A stretch of DNA of 64,000 nucleotides from Streptosporangium sandarakinum (GCF_013409935.1 NZ_JACCCO010000003.1:682001-746000), one strand, 5' to 3'; shown: positions 33,434 to 41,982, counted from the stretch's first letter. Program-made: numbers and translations. The notes: generated by a model not told the origin, from the sequence alone.

Positions 33434-34141
33434 ATGGTGGGCAACAGCTTCGAACGCGTCCTGAACCACTCCCGCGAGAAGGTCTGGCGGGCCATCTTCG
33501 ACCCCGCCGCGGCCGAGCACTGGCTCGGCGTGGTCGCCAGCGTCATGCCCGAACGGCCGGGCGCCGCCTTCTGCTGGCTCTACGACGCGGGCGCCCGCAG
33601 GCCGACCGCCTACACCGGGCGGATCGGCGCCCTGGAGACGCACCGCCGGCTGGAGCTGACCGTCGGCCTGATCGCCTGCGACGCCGAGGTGACCATGGTC
33701 TTCGAGCTGGCCGACGACGACGCCGGCCGTACCCGCCTGACGCTCCGGCAGGACGGCTTCCCCGAGGAGGGCAACGGCAGGTTCGAGCGCGACGGGTTCC
33801 TGCACCACTGGGACCACTTCCTGGACCTGCTCGGCGACTACCTCGACGAGACCCCGCACAACTACCACACCATGCACCGCACCGAGCTGGGGGTCATCCC
33901 CGTCGGAGCCGTCGCCGGCGAGGGCATGCTGGTGCAGGACGTGGCGCTCGGCGCGCCCGCCGACGTCGCCGGGGTGCGCCCCGGCGACGTCATCCGCGCC
34001 GCCGACGACTTCCTCTTCGACAGCCTCGACGACCTGGACGTGTGGGTCGAGAACCACCGGCCCGGCGACCGGGTGAACCTGGTGATCGGCGAACGCGTCG
34101 TCCCCGCCGTCCTGCGGGCCAAGCGGTACGCGCCGTCCTGA
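33434..34141 (+). CDS. SRPBCC (AHSA1) domain fused to a PDZ domain
   Basis: A 235-residue cytoplasmic protein. Residues about 5-145 form an AHSA1/SRPBCC ligand-binding domain (FERVLNHSREKVWRAIFDP at the start, FLHHWDHFLDLLGDYLDE at the end). Residues about 150-230 look like a PDZ domain (MLVQDVALGAPADVAGVRPG, then GDVIRAADDFLFDSLDDL). PDZ domains bind free C-termini, so this protein may hold a peptide C-terminus near a hydrophobic pocket. AAGGAG precedes ATG 33434. The fusion is unusual and its enzymatic role, if any, is unknown. Confidence 0.75.
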   Translation: MVGNSFERVLNHSREKVWRAIFDPAAAEHWLGVVASVMPERPGAAFCWLYDAGARRPTAYTGRIGALETHRRLELTVGLIACDAEVTMVFELADDDAGRTRLTLRQDGFPEEGNGRFERDGFLHHWDHFLDLLGDYLDETPHNYHTMHRTELGVIPVGAVAGEGMLVQDVALGAPADVAGVRPGDVIRAADDFLFDSLDDLDVWVENHRPGDRVNLVIGERVVPAVLRAKRYAPS

Positions 34142-34199
34142 CGGAGCGCGCTCCCGGCCACCCCGACGGCCCCCCCGACGGCCATGGACAGGAGGCACG

Positions 34200-35711
34200 A
34201 TGCCGGACGTCATCCCGCTGCCGGAGCGGACGGAGCGGATCACCGCGTCGCTGCCGGACCCGTTCCGCCGGTCCCAGCTCGACGGCGACGGCCCGGCGTT
34301 CGCGCTCACCCCGGCCGGGCCGGTGGTGAGCGCCGACGCCTGGTCCGGCCGCCATCTGGCGCTGCTCACCGGCGGGCGGTGGACGCCGCTCACCGCCGGG
34401 CCGCGGTGGCATCGCCGCCCCCGGTGGGACGGGGAGCGGCTGACGGCCGACGTGTCACGCGACCTGGCCGCCGAACGGTTCGGCGAGGAGACGGTCCCGC
34501 TCCCGGTCCCGGTTCCGGCCGCGGGCCGGGAGCCGTCCCCGGTCCCCGGCCCGGCGGGCCGCGGAGGGAAGGTGGTCCACCCGGTCCTCGGCGAGGTGCT
34601 GCTGCCGCCGCGCGCCGTGGTCGAGGCGGTCGTGCCGGACTCGCCGCGCCGCGACAGGATCGCCGTGCTGCTGCGCCGGGGACCGGCCAGGCGCGTGGTG
34701 TGCGTGGACGGCGGCGGCGTCTCCCACTGGGACGGTCCGGTGACCTCCGTCGGGCCGTGGCTGTCACCGGAGGAGGTCGTCGTGGTCGCGGAGACGTGGC
34801 CGGGCCGGGCGGCCTACGCCTGGCACACCCGCACCGGGGCGCGACGCCGCCTGACCGGGCCCGGCGCGGCCGTGGTGGGCGACGTGCTGGCCGGCGACGG
34901 GATCGCCGGTCTGAGCTGGACGTCGGCCGGGCAGCCCCGGCGGCTGTGGACGGGGGAGAGCGCCGAGCTCGCCGCGGGAGGGCTGCGGCTGCGGCCCGAC
35001 CCGCCCCGCGGCCAGGCGCCCCCGCCCGCGCGCCACACCGTGCTGCAGGGGCCGTGCTGCCCGCTGCCGTGCCTGCTGCGCGACCCGCCCGGTACGGCGC
35101 GCGGCACGGTGCTGCTGCTGCACGGCGGCCCGAACGGGGTGAACCTGGGGACCTGGTCGCCCTTCGCCGAGTCGCTGGCGCTGGCCGGCTGGCGCGTCGT
35201 CCAGCCGAACGTGCGGGGGAGCAACGTGCTGGACCCGGCGCTGCGCCCGCCGCCGCCCGGCCGCTACGGAGTGGACGACGCCGACGACGTGCTCGCCGTA
35301 CTGCGTCAGGTCGCGACCGGGCCGGTCGTGGCCGGTGGGATGAGCTACGGGGGTTACCTCGCGGCCCGGGTCGCGCGCCTGTCCCCCCGGGTGCGCGGGG
35401 TCTTCCTGCTCGGCGGGTTCCTGCGGTTCACCGACCTCGGCGACTCCGGCCACGACGGGGTGCGGGCCTTCCTGCGCACGGCCGGTGACCGCCTCGCGCC
35501 GGACGCGGCGCCCGCCGCCGTGCCGCACTTCGTCGCGCACGGGGAGGAGGACCCGCGCATCCCCGCCGGCGCGGTCCGCGCCCACCTGGGCGAGCTGCCG
35601 GCCGGGTCGGAATGGGTCGGCATCGAGGGCGAGGGCCACGGGATGCTCACCGACCACGCCGCCAGGAAGGTCTTCCCCCGGTTCTTCGCCTGGCTGGACG
35701 GGCTCGGCTGA
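34200..35711 (+). CDS. S9-type (prolyl oligopeptidase-like) peptidase
   Basis: A 503-residue alpha/beta-hydrolase of the S9 family. An N-terminal beta-propeller-like region (about 1-280) precedes the catalytic domain: LLLHGGPNGVN (oxyanion region), nucleophile Ser in GMSYGG near residue 382, Asp in HGEEDPRI and His in GEGHGM near the C-terminus. No signal peptide, so it works in the cytoplasm. AGGAGG precedes ATG 34200. In this cluster it could cut the leader peptide or trim the product. Confidence 0.8.
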   Translation: MPDVIPLPERTERITASLPDPFRRSQLDGDGPAFALTPAGPVVSADAWSGRHLALLTGGRWTPLTAGPRWHRRPRWDGERLTADVSRDLAAERFGEETVPLPVPVPAAGREPSPVPGPAGRGGKVVHPVLGEVLLPPRAVVEAVVPDSPRRDRIAVLLRRGPARRVVCVDGGGVSHWDGPVTSVGPWLSPEEVVVVAETWPGRAAYAWHTRTGARRRLTGPGAAVVGDVLAGDGIAGLSWTSAGQPRRLWTGESAELAAGGLRLRPDPPRGQAPPPARHTVLQGPCCPLPCLLRDPPGTARGTVLLLHGGPNGVNLGTWSPFAESLALAGWRVVQPNVRGSNVLDPALRPPPPGRYGVDDADDVLAVLRQVATGPVVAGGMSYGGYLAARVARLSPRVRGVFLLGGFLRFTDLGDSGHDGVRAFLRTAGDRLAPDAAPAAVPHFVAHGEEDPRIPAGAVRAHLGELPAGSEWVGIEGEGHGMLTDHAARKVFPRFFAWLDGLG

Positions 35712-35793
35712 GCGCCGCGGCCATCCGGCGGCCGGAGACGGACGGGGGACGGGGGACGGAAGGAACCGGACACGACGGAAGAGGTGATGGACG

Positions 35794-36210
35794 ATGCTGC
35801 GGGTGAGCGTCAGCAAGGTACGGCCGGAGCAGGTGGGCCGGCTGCGCGCGTGGTTCGCCGAGCTGTCCGGTCCCCGCAGGGGCGAGCTCCTGGCGACCTT
35901 CGTCGACGAGGGCGTGCGGCACGAGACCGTCCTGCTGGTCCCCACCTCCGACGGGCCGCTCATGGTCTACGTCATGGAGGAGGAGGACCCGGCGCGGTCG
36001 ATCGCCGCCTTCCGGGACTCGGCCCACCCCGTCGACGCGGACCACCGGGCGGTGCTGTCGGCGGCGTTCATGGGGGTGGCCGAATACGAGGTGCTCCTCG
36101 ACGTGCCCGCGGAGCCGCCCGCCGACCTGTCCACCGGCCCGTCCGCGGAGCCGCCCGCCGCCCGGCCCTCCCGGCCGCCGGCGGGCGGCGCGGCCCCTGG
36201 AACCCCCTGA
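35794..36210 (+). CDS. DUF6176-like small protein
   Basis: A 138-residue protein. The first ~105 residues resemble DUF6176: VSKVRPEQVGRLRAWFAEL, then EGVRHETVLLV and MVYVMEEEDPARSIAAF, a dimeric alpha/beta-barrel-like fold. The tail is Pro/Ala-rich and disordered. GAGGTGATG lies before ATG 35794. The function is unknown; it is in line with the RiPP genes. Confidence 0.65.
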   Translation: MLRVSVSKVRPEQVGRLRAWFAELSGPRRGELLATFVDEGVRHETVLLVPTSDGPLMVYVMEEEDPARSIAAFRDSAHPVDADHRAVLSAAFMGVAEYEVLLDVPAEPPADLSTGPSAEPPAARPSRPPAGGAAPGTP

Positions 36211-36334
36211 AAACCCCCGGGGAACCCCAGAACCCGCCGGGTCCGGGGACGTGCCGCCCGATTGTGCCGCCGCGTCCGGGACCGGGCCGATACCGTGGCA
36301 CCGCCGCCCGCACACCCCCGGCCTGGAGCGAGAG

Positions 36335-37471
36335 ATGACGGCGACCGCGCAGACCCCGCCCCCCGTACCCTTCGACCCGATCCGTCCCCTGATGGGGGTG
36401 GAGGAGGAGTACTTCGTCGTCGATCCGGTCACGCGGGCCGTGACGCCCCGGGCCGCGGAGGTGGCCAAGCGCGCCGCCGCCGTCCTGGGGGAGCGAGCGA
36501 GCACCGAGATCATCCGGTTCCAGGTGGAGGCCAAGACGCCGCCCTGCGCCGACTCCGCCGACCTGGCGGAGCGGTTGCGCGAGATGCGGGCGGCCATGGC
36601 CTCGGCGGCGGCCCGCGAGGGGCTGGCGGTGGTCGCCTCGGGAACGCCCGTGCTGGGCGACGTCGTCCCGCCGCCGATCGTCGACGACCCGCGTTACGAC
36701 CTCGGCATCGCCGCCTACCGGACGCTGCACGACGAGCAGAGCATCTGCGCCGGGCACGTCCACGTCCACCTGCCCGACCGGGCGCGGGCGGTGCTGGTGG
36801 GCAACCACCTGCGGCCGTGGCTGCCGGTGCTGATCGCGATGACGGCCAACTCCCCGCTGTGGGCCGGCCGCGACACCGGCTACGCCGCCTGGCGGGTGCT
36901 GTGCTGGAACAAGTGGCCGGTCGCCGGGCCGCCGCCGTACTTCGCCGAACCGGAGGAGTTCGACCGGCTCGTCGCCACCCTGACGGACGCCGGGGTGCTG
37001 GTGGACCCCGGCACGGTCTTCTGGGACGTCCGGCCCTCGGCGCGGCTGCCCACCCTGGAGGTGCGGGTGGCCGACGTGCCCGCCACCGCCGGGGAGTCGG
37101 CGCTGCTCGCCGCCGTGGTCAGGGGTTTGGTGGTGACGGCGCTGGAGCGGGTCGGCGACGGGGACGCCGGGCCGCGTCCGCCGGAGGCGCTGCTGCGCGC
37201 CGCCTACTGGCAGGCGGCCCGCGACGGCATGGACGGCCACGGCATCGACCCGCTCACCGGTGAGCGGCACCCCGCCGCCGACCGGGTCGGCGCGCTGCTG
37301 CGCCACATCCGGCCCGCGCTGGAGCTGACCGGCGACCTGGACATGGTGACCGAGCGGCTGGCCCGGCTGGGCGGGGAGGGCACCGGGGCGGCCCGCCAGC
37401 GGGCCGTCCACGCCCGCCGCGGCCTGCCGTCCGACGTGGTGGACCACCTCGTCGGGCACTTCACCGCCTGA
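36335..37471 (+). CDS. GCS2-family carboxylate-amine ligase (YbdK-like)
   Basis: A 378-residue glutamate-cysteine ligase family 2 enzyme, ATP-dependent, joining a carboxylate to an amine. Motifs: MGVEEEYFVVDP (Glu metal ligands) near residues 16-27, ICAGHVHVHLPD near 139-150, YAAWRVLCWNKWP and the downstream RLPTLEVRVADVP. ATG 36335 is chosen because GGAGCGAGAG precedes it. It closes the same-strand run; a ligase of this type could add an amino acid to the peptide, or make an unrelated small thiol. The 124-bp gap before it makes membership less certain. Confidence 0.8.
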   Translation: MTATAQTPPPVPFDPIRPLMGVEEEYFVVDPVTRAVTPRAAEVAKRAAAVLGERASTEIIRFQVEAKTPPCADSADLAERLREMRAAMASAAAREGLAVVASGTPVLGDVVPPPIVDDPRYDLGIAAYRTLHDEQSICAGHVHVHLPDRARAVLVGNHLRPWLPVLIAMTANSPLWAGRDTGYAAWRVLCWNKWPVAGPPPYFAEPEEFDRLVATLTDAGVLVDPGTVFWDVRPSARLPTLEVRVADVPATAGESALLAAVVRGLVVTALERVGDGDAGPRPPEALLRAAYWQAARDGMDGHGIDPLTGERHPAADRVGALLRHIRPALELTGDLDMVTERLARLGGEGTGAARQRAVHARRGLPSDVVDHLVGHFTA

Positions 37472-37585
37472 CCGGCCCCACGGCGTCGCGGGTCGGCCGG
37501 CCGGAGGCGGGACGCCGACCGGACCGGCGGCCCCGGCCGCGCCGGACGGCGGTCTCCGGACGGCCGGGCGCGCCGGGCGCCGGGC

Positions 37586-39133
37586 TCAGGGCAGTTGCCC
37601 GGTGAGGAAGTCGTGCAGCGGCGCCACGTGCCGCACCGGGTCGCGCCAGGTGGCCTGCAGGTCCTCCAGCAGGTGCCGCTCGGCGACCTGCTCGCCGTCC
37701 CGCCACACCCGCACGACCGGGTGCAGGAACGCGCTCTCGTGCGCCCGCTCCGGCGTCGGGTGCCGCCGGATGGCGAAGACGTCGGGCTGCTCCTGCCGCC
37801 CCCACCGCAGGGTGACCGTGAGGCACAGCCCCTCGTCGCCGAACCTGCCGACCGCGTAGTCCTCCGGCAGGTCGGTGTGGCGCCGGACCCGCCCGGTCCG
37901 CTCGTCGAGCACGTAGACGTCGCAGAGGTACTCGAACTGGGTCCACAGCGCCGAGCTGTGGTTGACCCGGTCCAGGATGTCGCCGGCCAGCGTCTCGGCG
38001 TCGGCCGGCAGCCATCGCTCCTCCAGCGGCACCCCCTCGTAGCGTTCGGCCAGCAGGGCGGCCAGGGTCCGCAGGTTGTAGCGGAAGCCGTCGATGAACG
38101 CCGAGGAGGCGCGCTTGAAGTCGCGGGCCTGCATCAGGGTGCCGGCGAAGTACAGGCCGTCGACGTTGGCCGACCGGAAGTCGGGGCGGATCGCCGGCAT
38201 GCGGCCGTTCGGGGCGAGGTCCGGGCGGCAGGAGTCGTCGAAGACCGAGGTGTCCATGGTGAACCCGGTGCAGCGCAGCACCCGGTCGTACTCCAGCGTC
38301 GCCCGCTCGCCCTCGGCGAGGGTGTAGGTGATCTCCACCTCGAACCGGTCGCCCACGCGCCGGATCCGGTCGACCTCGCACTCCAGCACGCCGTGCAGCG
38401 TCTTGAACCAGTAGCTGTCGAGCAGCGCGCCGTACTGGCCGCGCACGTGGCCCGGATGCTTGCTCGTCCAGGCCAGCCGTACCGGGCTGGGGCTGGCCAG
38501 GTGGATGACGGCGGCGTGGCCGAGCATCGACTGAGCGGTCTCGAACGCCGAGTTGCCCTTGCCGATGATCAGCACCCGCTGGTCGGCGAAGTCCTCACCG
38601 CGGACCGGCATCTCCTCGTAGCCGACGGCCAGCTCGATCCCGGGGATGTCCGGCACGTACGGCCCGCCCCAGCCGGTCGCCATGATCAGGCACTCGGCCC
38701 GGAACACCTCGCCCCCGGCGTGTACGGCGAAGCGCCCGTCCTCCTCCCGGACGATCCGCTCGACGGAGACGCCGAAGGCGACGTTGAGCTTGTGCTCGCG
38801 CTGGAAGTCGCCGAGGTAGCGCACCAGGTCACCGGCGCCGGGGAAGTACTCGCGCGAGTAGCGGGGGAACAGCAGGTCGGGGGAGTCGTTGAGCAGGGAG
38901 TTCCAGTCCCAGCGCAGGGCGATCTCCGGGTCGTCCTGGCCGGTGTGGACCTTGTTCAGCGAGATCAGCCTGCGGTGGCGCGGGTAGCGGCGGAAGAAGC
39001 CGCCCGGCGCGTCCTCGCGCTCCAGCGTGAGGTAGTCGGCGCCGGCACGCTCCAGGAAGTAGCTGAGCTGCAGGCCCCCGGGTCCGGCGCCGACGATCAG
39101 GTAGCGGTGGGAGTGCCCGCCGGGCGCCGTCAC
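37586..39133 (-). CDS. Flavin-containing monooxygenase-like oxidoreductase
   Basis: A 515-residue FAD/NAD(P)-dependent oxidase. The FAD-binding motif VGAGPGGLQLSYF is near residue 14 and the NADPH motif IGKGNSAFETA near 190; ATGW and GTLMQARDFKRASSAFIDGF are typical of FOXRED2-like flavoproteins. The C-terminal ~130 residues are a separate alpha/beta part. GTG 39133 overlaps the stop of the AhpD-like gene. It lies convergent to the RiPP genes; whether it acts on the peptide is not shown. Confidence 0.82.
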   Translation of the reverse strand: MTAPGGHSHRYLIVGAGPGGLQLSYFLERAGADYLTLEREDAPGGFFRRYPRHRRLISLNKVHTGQDDPEIALRWDWNSLLNDSPDLLFPRYSREYFPGAGDLVRYLGDFQREHKLNVAFGVSVERIVREEDGRFAVHAGGEVFRAECLIMATGWGGPYVPDIPGIELAVGYEEMPVRGEDFADQRVLIIGKGNSAFETAQSMLGHAAVIHLASPSPVRLAWTSKHPGHVRGQYGALLDSYWFKTLHGVLECEVDRIRRVGDRFEVEITYTLAEGERATLEYDRVLRCTGFTMDTSVFDDSCRPDLAPNGRMPAIRPDFRSANVDGLYFAGTLMQARDFKRASSAFIDGFRYNLRTLAALLAERYEGVPLEERWLPADAETLAGDILDRVNHSSALWTQFEYLCDVYVLDERTGRVRRHTDLPEDYAVGRFGDEGLCLTVTLRWGRQEQPDVFAIRRHPTPERAHESAFLHPVVRVWRDGEQVAERHLLEDLQATWRDPVRHVAPLHDFLTGQLP

Positions 39134-39699
39134 GGCCGCGGGCCCGAGTGCTCGGCGGCGGGGGTGGTGCTCCCGTAACCGTGGGTGACGATCTGCTCGG
39201 CCACCGCCGCGTACACCGCCGGGTCGTCGGGGGCGTGGGTGCCGAGCCCGTCGACGTAGCGGTTGAACATGCAGAACGCCGCGGCGATCAGCACCGTGTC
39301 GTGGATCTCCAGGTCCGTCGCGCCCTCGGCACGGGCGGCCGTGACATGCCCGGTGGAGACCTCCTGCCCGCCGCGCTGCACGGCCGCGGCGATGTCCAGC
39401 AGCGCCCGCAGCTTCGGCGAGACCGGCGCGGTGGCCGGGTTCTCGCAGGTCTGCCTCACCAGCTCCATCCCCTCGGGGAGCTGGGCGGCGGCGAACGCCG
39501 CGTGCGAGGAATGGCAGAAGCGGCAGCGGTTGAGCGATGACACGTAGGCCGCGATCAGTTCGCGCTCCCCGCGCGACAGGGTGCTGTCCCCGCGCAGCAG
39601 GATCTCGGCGAGCCCGTTCAGCGGGGCCGCGGTCTCCGGGCGGAACCGGAACAGGCCCCTGATCCCCGGGTCGTCGGTGGGGAGGGCGATGTGGGGCAT
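39130..39699 (-). CDS. AhpD-like (carboxymuconolactone decarboxylase family) protein 1
   Basis: A 189-residue alkylhydroperoxidase D-type protein. The redox motif CRFCHSSH (CxxCxxxH) is near residues 58-65; GERELIAAYVSSLNR precedes it, as in the family. ATG 39699 has GAGGAG 6 bases upstream, better than the upstream ATG 39750. Its 3' end overlaps the monooxygenase gene, so both are co-translated. A 127-bp stretch is identical to its paralogue at 40874. Confidence 0.85.
   Translation of the reverse strand: MPHIALPTDDPGIRGLFRFRPETAAPLNGLAEILLRGDSTLSRGERELIAAYVSSLNRCRFCHSSHAAFAAAQLPEGMELVRQTCENPATAPVSPKLRALLDIAAAVQRGGQEVSTGHVTAARAEGATDLEIHDTVLIAAAFCMFNRYVDGLGTHAPDDPAVYAAVAEQIVTHGYGSTTPAAEHSGPRP
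39219..39345. repeat. 127-bp tract identical in two ahpD-like paralogues (copy 1)
   Basis: Identical base for base to 40954-41080, in the same orientation, and codes for the segment around AARAEGATDLEIHDTV in both proteins. Flanking gene sequences are clearly diverged. Confidence 0.9.
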
Positions 39700-40041
39700 G
39701 GACACTCCTCGTGCCGGCATGGTCGGGGCATCGTGGTCAGGGCGCATCACGCGCCGCCGGCGGAACGCTCCGTCCGGCGGACGCCCTCATGATCGGCACG
39801 TGCCCGCCGCGATGTCAACGGCCCATCCCGTCTTATCCACCTTTCCCATCGTTTTTCCGGACCCATTTACGGTCGTCATTAAAACTGGGTTGTGGTGTGG
39901 ATCTTTTTCGGGGCGACGCCGGTGTCCTGCGGTGCTTCTGATGACTCTTGCCGCTTTTGCCCGAGTGACGTACCGTCACCGGCGCCCCCCTTTTCATCCT
40001 CGTCACCTCGGGGAATTCGACCCTGCCGAAAGAGGAGCGCC
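39700..40041. other. Divergent promoter region, partly lower GC
   Basis: No gene. 39830-39960 is clearly less GC-rich and probably holds the promoters of the AhpD-like operon (minus) and the SnoaL-like gene (plus), with the palindrome at 39965-39979. Confidence 0.5.
39965..39979. promoter_or_regulatory. Operator-like palindrome before the SnoaL-like gene
   Basis: GTGACG-TAC-CGTCAC, perfect 6-bp arms, 63 bases upstream of ATG 40042. A regulator for it is not obvious nearby. Confidence 0.45.
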
Positions 40042-40437
40042 ATGTCCGAACACCCCAACGCCGGCGTCGTGCGCAGCGCCTACGACGCTCTCGCGAAGAA
40101 CGACCTCGACCAAGTCCGTGACAACCTGCTCGCCGACGACGTGGTCTTCCACGTCCCCGGCCGGGGCGCGCTGGCCGGCGACCACCGCGGCAAGGAGGCG
40201 GTGATCGACTACCTCCGGCGGCTCGGCGAGGCCACCCAGGGGGCGCTGCGGTTCGAGCCGGAGTCGTTCCTGGCCGACGACGACCGGGTGGCCGCGGTCC
40301 TGCGCGTCGTCGGCGAGCGCGGGGGCAGGGTCCTGGACGAGCGCGGCGTGCACGTCTTCCGCGTCGCCGACGGCAGGATCACCGAACGCTGGAGCTTCCC
40401 GCAGGACTCCTACGCGGTCGACGAGTTCCTCGCCTGA
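40042..40437 (+). CDS. SnoaL/NTF2-like protein
   Basis: A 131-residue protein with the NTF2-like cone fold: VVRSAYDALAKNDLDQVRDNLLADDVVFHVPG at the start, then REGRGGRVLDERGVHVFRVADGRITERW-type strands. Such proteins include small isomerases and cyclases as well as non-enzymatic binders; the substrate is unknown. AGAGGAGC precedes ATG 40042. It stands alone between the two ahpD-like genes. Confidence 0.8.
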   Translation: MSEHPNAGVVRSAYDALAKNDLDQVRDNLLADDVVFHVPGRGALAGDHRGKEAVIDYLRRLGEATQGALRFEPESFLADDDRVAAVLRVVGERGGRVLDERGVHVFRVADGRITERWSFPQDSYAVDEFLA

Positions 40438-40494
40438 GGCGCCGCCTCTCCTTTCCGGTTCTCTCGCCCGGGGGTCCTCCCCGGGGCGTGCGGC

Positions 40495-40523
40495 GCGGGG
40501 GACGTGTGGCGGACGTCCCCCGC
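40495..40523 (+). terminator. Terminator of the SnoaL-like gene
   Basis: GCGGGGGACGT and ACGTCCCCCGC, an 11-bp perfect stem with a 7-base loop, 58 bases after the stop. Confidence 0.65.
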
Positions 40524-40599
40524 ACCGCGCGGTCTCCTTCCCGGTGTCTCGCGGGCGGGCGGACGGCGGGGGCGACGGGGAAGGCGTCATCCCCTCGAA

Positions 40600-40810
40600 C
40601 CGTCCGATCCGCGTGGACCTCTCCGTTCCCTCGGAGCTTCCGCGGCGTCCTCCTTTCCTTCCGGAATCTCCTCTCCTTTCTCTCTCCGTCCGTTCCTTTC
40701 TTTTCCGCTCGTCCTCCTCCTCTTCCGCCTGAGAGCCTCTCCTTTCTTCTCCCGCCGTCATCCCCTTCGCGCCTCTCCCCTTTTCTCCTCCCTCCGCCGG
40801 GGCGTTCCTT
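40600..40810. repeat. Long pyrimidine-rich (homopurine/homopyrimidine) tract
   Basis: About 200 bases of the plus strand are mostly C and T, with runs such as CTCCTCTCCTTTCTCTCTCC, between the SnoaL-like gene and the 3' end of the second ahpD-like gene. It is unlike all other sequence in the window. Confidence 0.75.
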
Positions 40811-40873
40811 CTTTCCCGCGGTTCCGGGCGGCCCGGCCGTACGGCCCGCGGGGGCCGGCCGTGCCGTGCCCGG

Positions 40874-41572
40874 TCAGGCCTGGGCCTGGCGCAGCGCCTC
40901 GGCCAGGACCGTCACGTAACCCCCCTTCATCCGGGCCCGCGCCGCGTAGGCGTCCGGGTCGTCGGGGGCGTGGGTGCCGAGCCCGTCGACGTAGCGGTTG
41001 AACATGCAGAACGCCGCGGCGATCAGCACCGTGTCGTGGATCTCCAGGTCCGTCGCGCCCTCGGCACGGGCGGCCGTGACGTGCTCCTCGGTGACGTGCC
41101 TGCCGCCCTCCTGCACCGCGCCGGCGAGGCGCAGCAGCGCCTTGAGCTTGGCCGAGACGGGCGCCGACTCCGGGTCGGCGCAGACCGCCTGCACCAGCGG
41201 CATTCCCTCGGGCAGCCGGACGGCCGCCAGGGCGGCGTGCGTGTAGCAGCAGAACCGGCACTCGTTGCGCGCCGACACGTACGTCGCGATCAGCTCCCTC
41301 TCCCCCTGGGTGAGGGTGCTCTCCCCGCGCAGCAGCACGTCCACCAGCGCGTTCAGCGGCAGGGCCGTCTCCGGGCGGAACCGGAACAGTCCCCGCACCC
41401 CCGGCTCGTCGGAGTTGAGCGTGATGTAGGCGCGGGATCTCTTCTTTCCCGGCCGGGTGAACCGGATCAGCCGTAACGGATCGCCGACGGTTCCGGCGCC
41501 TTTTCTCGCGGACGCCACCGCCTTCTTCATGGGAATTTCCACGATTTCCGCGGAAGTGGTCTGGACTGTCAT
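40874..41572 (-). CDS. AhpD-like protein 2
   Basis: A 232-residue AhpD-type protein with the redox motif CRFCCYTH near residues 107-114 and the same core as the paralogue at 39130. The first ~45 residues (IVEIPMKKAVASARKG and on) are an extra N-terminal part. ATG 41572 is chosen because MTVQTTSAEIV begins there and GGAGACAGG is upstream; the frame is open to 41878 without start support. A 127-bp tract is identical to the other copy. Confidence 0.82.
   Translation of the reverse strand: MTVQTTSAEIVEIPMKKAVASARKGAGTVGDPLRLIRFTRPGKKRSRAYITLNSDEPGVRGLFRFRPETALPLNALVDVLLRGESTLTQGERELIATYVSARNECRFCCYTHAALAAVRLPEGMPLVQAVCADPESAPVSAKLKALLRLAGAVQEGGRHVTEEHVTAARAEGATDLEIHDTVLIAAAFCMFNRYVDGLGTHAPDDPDAYAARARMKGGYVTVLAEALRQAQA
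40954..41080. repeat. 127-bp tract identical in two ahpD-like paralogues (copy 2)
   Basis: Same sequence as 39219-39345, displaced by 1735 bp. Confidence 0.9.
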
Positions 41573-41982
41573 CCCCTCATCCCTGTCTCCGGTTTTCCGG
41601 TGCGTTCTCGCATTTACAACTCTGCGCTTCCGGAAGGCCCCGTTCCAGGCTTCCGCGGGGCAGCAAGCTGCTCGTTCCCCGCCGTTTCCTGTCACGGAAC
41701 GGCGCTTGACAATCCGTACGGCCCCGCCCGCGGCCGGTGCTGGATGATCCACCGGCTCGCCGATCTTTCTGGAATCCGTCAAATCTCCAGAAAGTGGGTT
41801 GAAACGTGCAAAAGGGGAACGGTTGAAGGGGAAGGCGCCCTCCGATCTTCGCGACCCCGGGCGCACGAGGGGGACCACGCCGGGCGGTGTGCGCGCCGCC
41901 CGCCGCGTTCCGGCGCGGAGGGGGAGGACGAGACCCGGATCGTCCGGAGGCCGGGCGGTCCCCAGCGAAACGGATCTGGAAA
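41573..41982. other. Divergent gap with an inverted repeat
   Basis: No gene that I can support. CTTTCTGGA (41765-41773) and TCCAGAAAG (41786-41794) form a perfect 9-bp inverted repeat with a 12-base centre, a candidate operator between the ahpD-like gene and the esterase gene. Confidence 0.45.

Larger units (their letters stand above)
40438..40873. other. Gap with terminator and pyrimidine tract
   Basis: No gene. It holds the terminator of the SnoaL-like gene and a ~200-base pyrimidine-rich tract (separate entries). Confidence 0.5.

Noticed and set aside
40003..40761. Minus-strand frame with a charged KRE-rich protein
   Set aside because: It is the antisense of the pyrimidine tract and the SnoaL-like gene; its charge is a product of base bias.
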